Assembly (NCBI RefSeq): GCF_964340395.1
Contig: NC_135555.1
Span: 22,848,725 to 22,912,724 of the forward strand
Reading direction: 5' to 3'
From: Glandiceps talaboti
Lineage: Eukaryota; Hemichordata; Enteropneusta; Spengelidae
DNA length: 64,000 bases
Shown: one piece after another, positions 21,584-33,893 of the stretch
How positions within the stretch are numbered: the first letter of the stretch is position 1
Layout of the letters: every line of letters starts with the position of its first letter
The notes under the pieces: generated by a model
The model's input: only the letters and a program-made list of their open reading frames with translations
Database searches by the model: none
Told to the model about the DNA's origin: nothing
Program-made: the position numbers and the translations under genes

Positions 21584-23980
21584 AAAGATTCAGTTTGCTT
21601 CATCGTACATTACAGTATAGCAAGTATAGTATAGTATGACAAGTTGAGAACTACACGACACGTCTGTTTACATGTAATACAGGCTTCAACATGTGCCTTA
21701 TGCAGGAGTCAATGTCACCCCCCCCCCCACCTCGGGGCATAGTGGGGGATTTGGAAATTAGTCTTATAAAATTTGTCAAATTCCCCACTCCCTGGGGCAA
21801 GACATTCTGGAAAATCACCACCTAAAAGAAGTAATACTCCCAACATTTCTCCCACCCTAATGGGTGGGGCATTCACAAATTCTGACTGACACACAACCAC
21901 TCTTTTACGTCCGTGAAAATGACTAGGGGGTGAATATGAGGCAATTGCCCCACCCCCTCGGGCATTGTTTCATGGCAAACACATTTGTCTCGAATCGCCC
22001 GAGGTGGGGTCCCTCGGGCATTCATACATTGACTCGTGCATTAGTAGGAGTACGTTGCGTTAGACTGGTTAGTACCTTGCCTTTACCACGTTTCCAACCC
22101 GAATTAGCAATTACGATTTTATGTGCATTTCACCTGTTTCTATTTCAATCGTGCACAATGAACCAAGAAACACAACACTCTAAAAAATATACACACTATA
22201 CTTGCCAATGGTCATCACAATAAACTTTACCGATTCAACGAACGTTTTGAAGGCCAGCAGTAAATGTAACTGGTTCCCTGACCAATTAAGTAGTTCCCCG
22301 CTTGTGGCTCATGATCAAAGTGAAATCGAAAATTGTGTTTGAACTGATATAAAGGCAAGTCAGCTTCATGATGATAGCAGACTACCGAGAGTTGATTGCT
22401 TTTATTTTGATACATAATTATAACATGTATCATTGTCGAAATCAACATAAAAAGACACAACGCTGTACTGATGTTGCAATTCAGTGTTGCCATATTGTTG
22501 TGTCTACCTGGATCATGGCAAACACAGATTCATATAACATATATGGTCATAACACAGTACAGTCAATACGTCAAAACAAAATGATAAATAGATAAAACAA
22601 AAATAAGACATTCCTAGCCATAGTTCTCTTCAGCATGTTCAAATTTTATTTTACAAGACAAAAATAGTCATAGACGATACACCATGCCACATGTACAGTG
22701 AGTCTTCAGTACACGCACGGGACGGGAAGTTTTTTGAAAGACAACGAAAATGCTTCGTGTCACTCTGTGGATGGTAATGAACGCAATCAAGAGAAAATCA
22801 AATAACGTGAGTACATAGTTTTCAAGGTGGCTGGTTATCAGACAAAACTAAAAAGCCCAAAGTGTAAAATAAGATATCTAGAAAATATTTGACGATTGCG
22901 CGGCAATCACGAGCGAAAGTGTTCTAGGTGAATTTAACCCTTGACCTATTTTCATAAGGACGTCGAAGTTAACGAGGTCAGTGTGACATCTCAAGCATGA
23001 TCAACAACGTTTGCATGAGTGAGTACAACTAAATGTTGTCTAAACTTTAGTGGAAGAGAAATTCTGTTGATCAGACACAGACTATTTTCAAATTCTTACA
23101 ACATCTTGACGATAAGAAGCAAATGTGACACTGACAGACAGGCCAGTCCGTCCGTACACCATACAGGAGGCACAAACATACCACATGTGCATCTGGTTGA
23201 CTGCGATTGATTGTGATCACGTAATATTTAGCACTAACTTTATGCTGTTGCTTCCAAATATTATTGAACTGCAATCTTTCTAAACAAGTCATGGAAATTG
23301 CCAGAAACCTGATTAGTTTATGACTGAATATGTTACGATCATAAATTCCCTTACTTTCAGTTAAATTTTCTGATGGGAAGCATTTAGTGTGAAATCTGAT
23401 GAGCGACATTGATGGGTACAGTGACGTAATTCGTAAACAAATCTAACGTTGGTAACTTTTATTTTTGTAAATGGTCCTTAAATATCAAGTACACCTGTCT
23501 TCATAGCAAACAGAAATCTGAGGCCAAATTTTGCCACGAATGGATACATCATTTGACTCCACAATATAATAAGCACGGCAATAGCTCAAAAACCTGGCTC
23601 AAATTTTATAACACTCGCACAGCTCAGAGCGCCTGTAGGGTGTCGGAAAAATCGATTATCTTTTCAGTAAACTTTGCAACACTGTATTATCAAAATTTTG
23701 TACCTGTCAATGTACTGCTGCATACAATGTAGTAGAAATACTACTACTAAACACTTCATGGAATATTTGTAACAGTATGTTGTGAAAGTCTACGATGATT
23801 TGAAAACAGCAGTGGTTTCGGAATAATATTACAAATATTGTGAGACGCATTGCAAATATTGTTTTCAGGGAATGTCATCAGCAACTTTATAAATCATTAC
23901 AGAACAATGTATTTGTCTGTACCTTGCTCGGTCGTGATGCGAGCTGTTCAGACAAATATCGGGGGGGGGGGGGCGGGGGC

Positions 23981-24051
23981 GGCCTCCTCTCACACAGTTA
24001 GGGGTTGGCCGATGGTTGAGGGCGCCCCGTCACGGCGTACCTTACAGACTA
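23981..24051 (-). mobile_element. Hairpin MITE family M2 (MULE-like), damaged copy
   Basis: It keeps the right half of the family: GGTTGGCCGATG, GAGGGCGCCC, CACGGCGTACCTTACAGACTA. The left arm has decayed into a G-rich run, so no target duplication can be seen. Confidence 0.7.
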
Positions 24052-24169
24052 AGCTAATATATGCTCAAACGGATGCATTTTATTGACAATAGGACCAAAA
24101 GGCACCATTCCTCTAAATTGTTTCTCACACAATGCTTTATTATTATATACTTTTTAAACCCCTTCACTT

Positions 24170-24229
<60 letters not shown>

Positions 24230-24479
24230 AACATCACATTTGGTGTAAAAATATCTAAGAATAAATCTAGGTTTTCTTGCACCTAGAAAGTTTGAAGTAC
24301 TAGTGTGTGTCAATTAAGCAACATAATCCTAATTTAATCATAAATTGACAGTTTGATTTGCTGTATTTTATTTCATCGAAATAGATGAAAATAACCAACT
24401 GCCTTGCTACATCATCCATTAAATCCCCATTTCAGCATTCTTGAGGAAACTAAATTTGTCCTGTACTCTTCTAATGGAA

Positions 24480-24665
24480 AGTGTGTTTGCTAAGGGTTTG
24501 GAACCCTGGTAACAATTCAAGAAGTAGTAAATCTGGTAAAACTGACAGTTACCCCATACACTATTTACAAGGATTGTGGTGGGATGGGGAATCCTGGTAA
24601 AATGAAAGGGGAACTCAGGTAGATTTTGCCTACTTACCGCCCTTAACAAAAAACACTGAAACAAC
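24480..24665. repeat. Dispersed repeat R3, copy 1
   Basis: It shares GCTAAGG, GGAACCC, AAAATGA.AGGGGAAC, TAGATTTTGCCT.CTTACC and CCCTTAA with 48468-48608 in the same orientation. There is no ORF. Confidence 0.5.
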
Positions 24666-26654
24666 ACTCCCACAGCTCTGTCTCCTTCCTTTTACCTGTG
24701 CCAGAGCCTCTACATGTAGGTTATGAAGTATGTAAATGTTACCATTTTTCTCACACATTTACCATATATCTTGCTAAAATACAAGGGCAAGGTTCAATTG
24801 GTAAATCATAAATGACTGAGCATGTACAATTGCAGGTCATTCATTGAAATAAATTGACATTTGAAAAAGTTTTTTTTTGTTTGTTCTGTGCCTGAAAAAA
24901 AGGGGTGGGTGCTATTTCAATGTTTCCAAGGTCTGTCTATGTAAAGCCATATATCAAACATGCAATGGCCAATTTTATTCAAAACCTTGATGATTTCACA
25001 CCCAACATTTGAGAATTTTTATTTACACACCAAAACCAGTCAAATGTCTCTTGTTGAGAAAAATGTGTTGATCACTTTTGCAATTATTTGTAATTTGTGA
25101 TGTAATTTTATTTGAATTGTCGATGATATTCTTCAGTGGTAAAAATATCAAATTTAGTGTCATCACTGGCTGCATCAGAACACTACATTGTGAAATCTTT
25201 GTAAATTAACAGCTCTAGCAAAAAAAAGGTTATGTCAGTATTGATTGTGTGTGTATTGATTGTATTTTTTCACTTTATTTAATCATAGCATTTTGAGTAG
25301 TGCCTGACCATTTCTTGTTTATTGTCAATTATGTTTTTTTTTGTTTCTCTTGCAGCCTGCATGTAGCAGATCCATGGAGTATTGCACACTTGTTTTTTAG
25401 AACCTACATGTGTTTCTCTATTCATTTCCTATACCAAGCTGAACATTAGTAGGACAGGTTGAAGGGGTGAAAAAAAGATTATGAAAACTTATCACTTGTC
25501 CAGTGAGTCCACATAGTTGATAATTTTTGTGGTCTAAATATGCACCTTTGCAATCGATTTATATTTTCATTTGCTTATTGCCATTATCAACAAATATTAC
25601 TCAGCAAGTTTCTGTAGGTACAAGACAGTTCTGTCCATAATATACCGGACTATATTAATTGTCATGGCCTAATTAAAATCAAAATTATTATATTCATATA
25701 TAAAAATAATATAGCATAACATGATTTTTTTGGCTCATGATCAGTTATTATAAGTAGAATCACATTATATTGTGACATGTCAATATGAAGAATTTTTGTT
25801 CTAACCTTTATATAAATATCAATATTATTTTTTTTAATTTCAACATTTATATAAAATCTTGCTAAATATTTCCTCTTGTGCATGTCCCATGTCAATATAT
25901 TTCTTTTACTTCCACTTGCACATCTACTATATTTCCTCCAGTCACTAGTGTTTGTTTCTTTTTTCACAGAACTATTTTAAAATAAAATCATGGAAAAATT
26001 TGCAGTTGATTCGATGACCTAACCTAAGAAATCATGCAATTTATTATTGACCAGTGATGAATGATGTATGTTTTCTTGATAGACTAAAGCAAGATGTATC
26101 AAGGACAGCTGGTCCAAATTGTTTCTCGAAAGACGTCTCTCTAACTGCTACATTGTTTATAGTTTTCAAGACTTGTTGGCACCATACCATACAATGTAAC
26201 CAAAATACCATCAGACACGTGAATAAACACATACTTGGGTCCTTACATTATTAATCTTTCTACTAAGTTTCATGTAAATTCATTGATAATTCTTTGAGAT
26301 ATTACTGCAAAGTAAACAAGCCAAGGTGAAATGATAATCTGTCTAGTCAGCATATACTTTTACTGTATTGTTCCATAAACAAGGCTTTTTCCCCCATGTC
26401 TTTCATTGTGCCGTACTCAGATTAGATGGTGTTATTGTGAGTGTAAGATTGATTGTTTCAATAGATTTCAACCGAGTGGTGTTGCTGAAGAAGTTGTTTA
26501 GAGCTCAGCACCTCCTTGTAAGTTGTACACCCATCAAGATCGCTGTCCAAGCTATGTCTCGTCTAGTCTCGCTTCACTTCTCGGGTCATTTTTGCCTTGT
26601 AAATATTTGGCATGAAGGAAGGGTTTCGTAGCCGCCTCGCAGCAAATAATCAGA

Positions 26655-26835
26655 CAGACTATTTGTATCTCAAGATTTAACGAATACATTTGTACTTCTG
26701 AATCAGTAAACAATTATGGATTTTAGTAATTCCTTTATTTTTTGGCACCAACATTTAATTAGTAATAAAGACATTCCCATCAACTTTTGAGGTACATTGG
26801 AAATATTGTTGTGACGTGTTTTATGTTTGTGTGCT
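26655..26835. repeat. Dispersed repeat R4, copy 1
   Basis: TTTGTACTTCTGAATCAGTAA, CATTTAATTAGTAATAAAGACAT, TCAACTTTTGAG and TATTGTTGTGACGTGTTTTAT recur at 33728-33872. There it directly follows repeat R2, so R2 and R4 are probably two ends of one element. Confidence 0.7.
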
Positions 26836-26845
26836 GGTTATATGC

Positions 26846-27114
26846 CAATCTTATTAAAATCCGATGTAGATGTCGGCTAATCGTTCATTGCTATTTTACA
26901 TTCGTTATATTGCCTGAATTGACCTTCATGGTACATGTTTACGTTTTTATTCTGGTCGCCTCCTCTACTAGAGAAGGCGATCAGAGGAGGCGATCAGGAT
27001 AAAAACGTAAACATGCGTACCACGAAGGTACGTCAATTCAGGCTAAATAACGAAGTATTATAGCAAAATGAACGATTAGCCGACATCTACATCGGATTTT
27101 AATCAGATTGGTTA
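26846..27114. mobile_element. Large foldback element, ~120-bp arms
   Basis: Left arm 26847-26966 (ATTAAAATCCGATGTAGATG, GGCTAATCGTTCATT, CCTGAATTGAC, CATGTTTACGTTTTTAT) has its inverted copy at 26985-27113. The centre holds a GCGATCAGAGGAGGCGATCA cluster. There is no ORF. It would extrude as a long hairpin. Confidence 0.8.
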
Positions 27115-27194
27115 TAGGCAATCCTGATCACAAAAGAAAATTCGGCCGTTGTGGGCGCTCTTTTGAACCCTTTATTATAAGGATGCCACCAGTG

Positions 27195-27675
27195 ATGTAG
27201 TCTACAGTCTAGGGAGGGATGACGACGACGCCCCCGACGACGCATTTTATAGTCTGGTACAGTCTAATCTCGTTTACCCTGACTCTCAACCTAGGCTATG
27301 AAGTGAGCCATCAGCGGTGAGGTTAGGTAACCGAGACTAAGTTAGTCGAGGGAGGGATTATAACGACGCACCCGGCGACGTCTTTATTTATTTATTTATT
27401 TTATTCACATACCATCCAATAGGCATAGTCCAATAACAGGATGAGAAAAAAACAATAAAAAATAGAATACAAAGAAAATAGTAAATAAAATACACAAATA
27501 AAACAATATACATACACTAATGACAAAATGTAATATTAAAACGTACACACAAAACATTCTTGGGAGGGATGATAAGCACGCCACCAGCAACGCATTTTAC
27601 ATTGTAGGGAGGAGTGCATTTTTACACCATAGGTAGGGGTGAAAAGGGCGCCCTCAGCGACGCATTTTACAGTCT
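27195..27675. repeat. Degenerate repeat array with GGGAGGGATGA..ACGCATTTTA units, interrupted by a LINE tail
   Basis: Units containing GAGGGATGACGACG, CGCC.CCGACGACGCATTTTA or variants occur near 27213, 27350, 27565 and 27630. Most are followed by TACAGTCTA. The array is split by the LINE 3' fragment at 27385-27560. Confidence 0.6.
27385..27560 (-). mobile_element. 3' end of a LINE with (AAAT)n tail
   Basis: On the minus strand the segment ends GGATGGTATGTGAATAAAAT followed by AAAT repeats, as LINE 3' ends do. The U-rich upstream part has no coding sequence, so only the 3' untranslated end inserted. Confidence 0.5.
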
Positions 27676-27955
27676 AAGTATGTCATTGTTTAGGTTTTAT
27701 TCCAAATCAACACTCTTATCACTCACCTTTACTATTACAATAAAACAGTACGTCACTGAATAAAATCTATCGGACTCGTCTGGAAAAATATTAACAAAGT
27801 CAAGGATATTTGCCGTTTGTATCACTATCTCCCTGATTTCAATGAAATCATAGTCGATAAATGTCACTGTATTCCAAGATTTACACGTACCACTACATGT
27901 GGCTTATAAGCTGTAGTTGGTACATGACAATACTATCCAAGGTTAGCCAATTATC

Positions 27956-28062
27956 TAGACTGTAAGATACATAGTGACGTTTCGCCCTCACCGACCTCGT
28001 CTAGGTAGGGGTTGGCCGATGTGTGAGGGCGCCCAGACGGTCACGGCGTACCTTACAGACTA
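27956..28062. mobile_element. Hairpin MITE family M2, intact copy with 9-bp target duplication
   Basis: TAGACTGTAAGATAC and GTACCTTACAGACTA form the ends; inner GCCCTCAC/GTGAGGGCGCCC also pair. CCAATTATC lies directly outside both ends (27947-27955, 28063-28071). Nine-base duplications are the hallmark of Mutator-like elements (known). Confidence 0.85.
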
Positions 28063-28483
28063 CCAATTATCTAAAGCTCTACAAACTGTATCACACCATT
28101 ATTAGGTTCATTATATTTACATGTCATGCCATACAAAAGTAGAGTTTTTAACAAACAAAGAAACAATTACCTAACTATACATAAACAAGGCTACAATTTT
28201 TTTCAGAAACCGGAGAAAAAGTGGGATTCTGAGCAAGTGTGTCTACGAATTAAAATATAATACATCTACTAAATGCAGCAGATTTCGATGAAATGATGTA
28301 AAATTTACACCTAATCTATTTGTTATTTTGATTTCTTCCACTTTTTTGATATTTTGCAATTAAAATACAACATTTCAAAACCTTGGATAACAATTATTGT
28401 TTTGCAGTAGTTTCACCTGTAAAGTGTAATATTGAAAATTATGATGTAAAATTTATCACATTGGCTGATTTCTTGGTAGGTAA
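28063..28483. other. Intergenic AT-rich DNA
   Basis: No gene was recognised. Confidence 0.4.
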
Positions 28484-28687
28484 CAAAAATTCAAAATATA
28501 TCAGAAGTGTTAATTCAAATATTTCTGGATTACACAGATATTACTAATGCCGACTGCACCTCTAATAAGTCAAAGTTTAACCACATTGTGTTATTATATG
28601 CCAATTTTAAAGTACGCATCGTCCCAGTACTATAGTTACACCAACCATTTAAACAATGCACATTATACATGACGAACGAGTGAGTGA

Positions 28688-30230
28688 GTTGTTGTTGTTG
28701 TTGTTGTTCCTGTATTCCTCCTCAAAAAAGAGAAGAGTTACACAACAATAAAGCAAAAAACTATCAAATCAGATCAAAGAGGAAAAGTATAAATAATTAC
28801 AGAAAACTAATTGCAATATTCATGTTTCAAATAAACATGGCGTAGGGTTCGTTTCTAAATGTCCAGGCACATATGCATAAACTTTAAGATGATATCTTGA
28901 AGTAGTTCTGTGTTAATGAGGAGATTGTCGTTGCAAAAGACATCTCCTAAAATTCTGACAATGAAATCAAACTCATCTAGGTTGAATAAAGCCACAGAAA
29001 AGTCTACATTGAGTTCATTGAAGAGACTTGTCCAGAAATAGTCTCTAGCAGTGGAAGTTTGGCGACATGACGTTGTTAGATGAATGAGAAGGTTATCAGC
29101 AACGTCTTCACATTTGGAGCATTTTATATTGCATGGAGTGGCAAGAACTTTCATGATTTTGTAAACAGTTGACTTGTATTTAGGGAATTTGCGTGAGTAG
29201 GAATATAAATGAAACGGCAATATATGTTTATGTAACTGAGAGAAGAGCTGTAGTTCATCTCTAGTTGCAATTCTATCTCTCCAAAGATTGCACTCTTTCT
29301 CATATATAGCATCTTTTACAATAATTTTCCAAAGGAATTTAGGCGGAAAATAACCAGTTGCACAGAACTCGTCTAAGAAGCAAAGTAATCCGTATTTCAA
29401 AAGAATGTTCATAATGTCAGGTATAAAGCCTAAGCGTTTCTTTACAGATGAAAACTTAAATTCAAAAAGTCGTTGTAAGAATACATGTTTTCTTACTGAG
29501 AAATTATCACAGTTACATAGAGTTCCAAAAAAACGCAATTTACAATTGTCAATGTATGCCTCAATTGGTATCAAACCTACTGCGCTTAGAGCTAAATCAG
29601 TCGGAGTTTTGGAGGGAAAACCTTGAATGGTTTTGGCAGCATATCTCTGACAACGTTCAAGCATTAGAAGTTCAGTTTCATTGGGAGTCCAAAGTTCACA
29701 AGTATGAAAGGCTGCAGGAAGACACATGCGTTTCCAGACTTCTGTACTGACGATTGGATTGAGACCGTAAGGTCCAATACCAACACTGCGTAACGAATTT
29801 ATCAGACACCTGGCTTTCTTACAAACAGAGAGTGTACGTTCCATCGACGATAAATTATTTGTAAATTGCATGCCGACGATTGTAATTGAATCTACTTCAG
29901 TGAGAGGACAGTTGTTCAGAGACAAGTTTCGATGTTGGCGCGAGCGTTCACGTTCTCGTGTTGTTTCACCGAAAACGAGTAATCTACATTTTGTGGCTGA
30001 GAGCTTCAGTCTCCATGTCGAGCAGTAATTGCATACAATGTTCAACATTTTTTGACATGTAGAGCGAGTTGGTGCTAATATTGAGATGTCATCTGCTAAC
30101 GCAGGCGCACCAAGAAATAGCGAATCGATGTAACATCCGAATCTACTGTTCTCGAGTTCAACGAGGAGGTCATTTGCATAAATTAGGAATAGAGTTGTAG
30201 AAAGGATACTTCCTTGTCGTACACCTTGAA
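28688..30230 (-). mobile_element. 5'-truncated non-LTR retrotransposon (LINE-B) embedded in a (GAGT)n microsatellite
   Basis: Minus strand from 30230 (inside the RT domain) to an (AAC)n tail at 28688-28709. The 3' end shows GAGTGAGTGAG and the truncated 5' end abuts a long GTGAGTGAGT array. The element therefore sits in that microsatellite. Its RT fragment is still open. Confidence 0.8.
28855..30228 (-). CDS. LINE-B reverse transcriptase, C-terminal fragment
   Basis: The open frame starts at the truncation with FQGVRQGSILSTTLFLIYAN (RT motif before the active site) and PALADDISILAPT (the catalytic DD; YADD reads LADD). It continues about 430 residues through the thumb and connection region to a C-terminal CNIKCSKC..H..C zinc-finger-like motif. 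The endonuclease and ORF1 are missing. It cannot move on its own. Confidence 0.85.
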   Translation of the reverse strand, partial: QGVRQGSILSTTLFLIYANDLLVELENSRFGCYIDSLFLGAPALADDISILAPTRSTCQKMLNIVCNYCSTWRLKLSATKCRLLVFGETTRERERSRQHRNLSLNNCPLTEVDSITIVGMQFTNNLSSMERTLSVCKKARCLINSLRSVGIGPYGLNPIVSTEVWKRMCLPAAFHTCELWTPNETELLMLERCQRYAAKTIQGFPSKTPTDLALSAVGLIPIEAYIDNCKLRFFGTLCNCDNFSVRKHVFLQRLFEFKFSSVKKRLGFIPDIMNILLKYGLLCFLDEFCATGYFPPKFLWKIIVKDAIYEKECNLWRDRIATRDELQLFSQLHKHILPFHLYSYSRKFPKYKSTVYKIMKVLATPCNIKCSKCEDVADNLLIHLTTSCRQTSTARDYFWTSLFNELNVDFSVALFNLDEFDFIVRILGDVFCNDNLLINTELLQDIILKFMHMCLDI

Positions 30231-30465
30231 AGTGAGTGAGTGCGTGCGCGCGTGCGTGCGTGCGTGAGTGCGTGAGTGAGTGAGTGAGTGAGTGAGTGAG
30301 TGAGTGAGTGAGTGCGTGCGTGCGTGAGTGCGTGCCTGCCTGCGTGCGTGCGTGCGTGCGTGCGTGAGTGAGTGAGTGAGTGAGTGCGTGCGTGCGTGCG
30401 TGCGTGAGTGATTGAGTGAGTGAGTGAGTGAGTGAGTGAGTGAGTGAGTGAGTGAGTGAGTAAAT
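30231..30465. repeat. Compound microsatellite (GAGT)n / (GCGT)n
   Basis: About 235 bp of GTGAGTGA and GTGCGTGC tetranucleotides. The SLTHSLTH-type frames on the minus strand are by-products of the repeat. Confidence 0.95.
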
Positions 30466-30639
30466 AAGTAAGCAAATACTTTCATTGTACCCCTAAAACA
30501 AGAAAAACATAGTTCATCACTGTATTTATTCTTTGTTCCATACATATCCCTCTCTGTAAGGAAAATCTCAGCTATAAAATTCAAAATATATCAGAAGGTG
30601 CTAATTAAAATATTTCTGGATTACACAGATTGCACGATT

Positions 30640-32328
30640 GACATTTTTTTCAAAAATATTAATTATGGAAAGTTTTCCCCGACTATGTCAGCTTTCAAAA
30701 ATGCCAATCGTGCTACTCGATTGACATTTTTGAAATGCAAGATTGACATTTTTGGTCTTGTCTTCAAAGAAAGCACCATCATTACACTTTTGATGTATTT
30801 TAGACTGTCAATACTGTCGATGTCAAATATGTCAAATAACGATCTCTTGTCCATAGTTCAGAGTGTAGCATGTACAGTTTCTTAATATTGGTTTCTGTAT
30901 GCATGTTTGTATCAAATGAAAACAGTGAACACTAATGTGCAAAGCACTGTACCCATACACCTACGTATACAAATGAAGCAAGTTTATAACTAAACATTTA
31001 TCGCGACTTTTCCCCTCCCTCTGATAACCTTTTGTGTACGTATACATCAAATGTATCAATTTTCCTTCCACAAGCTTATCAAGATTTCTCTCTATTTTGA
31101 CGGTTTATTTCTTGACCATTTGAGTCTCGTAATACACGAGATCTGTGTGATAGCTACTGTTGATGCGCACACACAAGTCAGAGAACTTAGTTGCCAAGGG
31201 CAACAAAAATACCGTACGGTCACGTGTATCATCTACTATTCGTTCGATGACGATTCCATAATTCGGTTGTGAGCGAAGACGATGAAAGCGGCGGCACAGT
31301 CCTCTCTCCATATACCACAGAAAATCGTCAATTTGTAAGTACATGGATTCAAAATACTGAAAATTTACTTTCTCTTTATGTTACGGAGGTCATGAAAGGT
31401 GCATATGTCCAGGTTAGACTCGCAGTCAACATTATTTACGACTAAAAACAACTATAGATGAGCAGATTTACCATTCGTCCCGAAAACAAGCGTTACTACC
31501 ATTCTCAACACAGAGGGCGCAATCCACTACGCATATACGTACGCCATACGAATACAACTGTTTTCGAGGACCGAGTTAGTATCATCTGAAAACTCTTATG
31601 ACAACTACGATTGTTTCAATTTTCTATCATTTTCGTTTAACTTCATGGTGCAAAGGTTCGTGCAGCAATTGATTAATTTAGATTACTTTCAATATCCCCA
31701 TCGATTAATATCCCATACCACATTATAATGGTATCCGTCATTTTATTTGCCATCGAAAACAGATTCAGAATTATCACTGATGAGGTTATGAACTTTACAC
31801 TATTCACAATATTCACATAAAACCTAGCTATAGCTTCAAGTATTGTAGGATAATGTCCGTGCATACCTTTCATGACATTACAGTTGTCTTCTAACATTGC
31901 AAGAACAATTGTTTGCAAAGTATATATTTTTAGAGTATATCATTTCTAAGTAAGTAAGTATTGAGTTCTGATCAGTCAATAGCAAATGGTGGTTAGAGAC
32001 GCTATCCCAGTACAGTAAGAAGTATACTACGAATACCTTTATAATATACAGCAATGTTTGAAGACAAAATGTATAAAGTCGACTTTAGCATCATTGTGCC
32101 CAAAAAGTATTTCTCATGACGTCATAACAATACGACCAACATAACTTCTTGCTTTCAGTGTGTGATATCTACTTCGTCATTGCACAGACAACTAACACAT
32201 ACTTGTCTGTGGTCATTGAAGCGATGCGAAAAGCCCCTAGGGGGTTTCTCAAGAAATAAAGTAAAGTTCCTTCCCTTCCCTACCCTCTCTAACGAACTTC
32301 ATTCATTGACGTAATTATTTCAAGTTGA
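30640..32328. other. Intergenic stretch, with one possible plus-strand first exon
   Basis: There are AT-rich frames without family resemblance. The CpG-richer part around 31180-31340 contains a possible start exon (next entry). The rest is unassigned. Confidence 0.4.
31282..31334 (+). CDS. Possible first coding exon of an unidentified gene
   Basis: An ATG followed by KAAAQSSLHIPQKIVN ends at a consensus donor TTT|GTAAGT. The upstream 100 bp has more CpG than its surroundings and includes CACGTG. No second exon was recognised, so this may be chance. Confidence 0.25.
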
Positions 32329-33515
32329 TGAAATCAGGATAGATGGTAAAGATCTATCCCAACGGTGGGTTACGTGCTGGTAACCTCTGACCCCATGTTA
32401 TTTCCGAAATCCTAGAATATTCAAATGTATCCCGTCAAAAGAAGATGAAATCTGGATAGATGGTAAAGATCTATCCCTACGGTGGGTTAAGTGCTGGTAA
32501 CCTCTGACCCCATAGTATTTATGAAATCTTGGAATATGCACATTTTTTTCATTTCAAAAGAAGATGAAATCTGGATAGATGGTAAAGATCTATCCCAACG
32601 GTGGGTTAAGTGCTGGTAACCTCTGACCCCATGTTATTTACCAAATTTTGTAATGTATATATTTATCGTGTCAACAGAAGACGAAATCTGGATAGATGGT
32701 AAAGATCTACCCCAACGGTGGGTTAAGTGCTGGTAACCTCTGACCCCATAATATTTATGAAATCTTGGAATATTCAAAATTATCCTCTCAAAAGAAGATG
32801 AAATCTGGATAGATGGTAAAGATCTATCCCAACGGTGGGTTAAGTGCTGGTAACCTCTGACCCCATACTATTTACGAAATCTTGGAATATTCAAAATTAT
32901 TCTCTCAAAAGAAGATGAAATCTGGATAGATGGTAAAGATCTAGCCTAACGGTGGGTTAAGTGCTGGTAACCTCTGACCCCATAATATTTATGAAATCTT
33001 GGAATATGCACATTTTTTTCATTTCAAAACGAGATGAAATCTGGATAGATGGTAAAGATCGATCCCAACGATGGGTTAAGTGCTGGTAACCTCTGACCCC
33101 ATAATATTTATGAAATCTTGGAATATGCACATTTTTTTCATGTCAAAATAAGATGAAATCTGCATAGATGGTAAAGATCTATCCCAACGGTGGGTTAAGT
33201 GCTCGTAACCTCTGATCCCATATTATTCATGAAATATTGGAATATGCAATTTTTTCCTGTCAAAAGAAGATCAAATCTGGTTAGATGGTAAAGATCTCAA
33301 TTTATTCTCTCAAAAAAAGACGAAAGCTGGATAGATGGTAAAGATCTATCTCAACGGTGGGTTATGTGCTGGTAACCTCTGACCCCAACATTATTTACGA
33401 AATCTTGGAATATTCAAATTTGTCCTCTCAAAAGAAGATGAAATCTGGATTGATGGTAAAGATCTATCCCAACGGTGGGTTAAGTGCTGGTAACCTCTGA
33501 CCCCATGTTATTCAT
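32329..33515 (+). repeat. ~113-bp satellite array, about ten units
   Basis: Each unit contains AGATGAAATCTGGATAGATG, TAAAGATCTATCCCAACGG, TGGGTTAAGTGCTGGTAACC and TCTGACCCCAT, then a variable AT-rich spacer. One unit near 33250-33310 is truncated. Units differ by a few percent, so homogenisation is recent. Confidence 0.95.
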
Positions 33516-33595
33516 AATACCTGTTTTATCATACCTAGTTTCTGTGATGCTATATAAGTTTTGGTTCATACATACAACAGTAGGGGGGGGGGGGT

Positions 33596-33880
33596 ATGAC
33601 ATCGCTACCGATTTTATAAGAATATCGCCAATACCTATAATAACGTCATTGTTCTGTATTAGGACCGTCATAGACAAGAATAAAACCATTTAGGAAAGGA
33701 ATAACAGTTTACAAGCGACTGTGATTTAAAGAATATATTTGTACTTCTGAATCAGTAAGGAATTTTTCATTTCATGTATTTTTCGGCATCCACATTTAAT
33801 CAGTAATAAAGACATCTGTCAACTTTTGAGCTACATTAATTGTAAATATTGTTGTGATGTGTTTTATTTCATGTGTTCGC
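33596..33880 (+). repeat. Dispersed repeats R2 + R4 in one piece
   Basis: The first half equals 8559-8690 and the second half equals 26655-26835. Here they are contiguous, which suggests that the separate copies are fragments of this longer element. Confidence 0.7.
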
Positions 33881-33893
33881 TAAGTACCCAATC

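Larger units (their letters stand above)
21003..26645. other. Repeat-poor to low-complexity intergenic stretch
   Basis: No convincing gene. Noted items: (TTG)n at 21540-21583, C/G-rich degenerate GTGGGGCATT-type repeats at 21715-22030, a poly-G run at 23961, (AAT)n at 24172-24224, and repeat R3 at 24480-24665. All frames are short and lack splice support. Confidence 0.4.
28484..30625. repeat. Pair of ~55-bp direct repeats bracketing the truncated LINE
   Basis: AATTCAAAATATATCAGAAG..TTAATT.AAATATTTCTGGATTACACAGAT occurs at 28487-28541 and again at 30575-30630. The pair brackets the LINE and microsatellite, suggesting a local duplication before or with the insertion. Confidence 0.65.

Noticed and set aside
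30170-30584. SLTHSLTH-type proteins on the minus strand
   Set aside because: By-products of the (GAGT)n/(GCGT)n microsatellite.
32329-33515. CRISPR-like array
   Set aside because: Units are long, spacers are themselves related, and the DNA is eukaryotic; it is a satellite.
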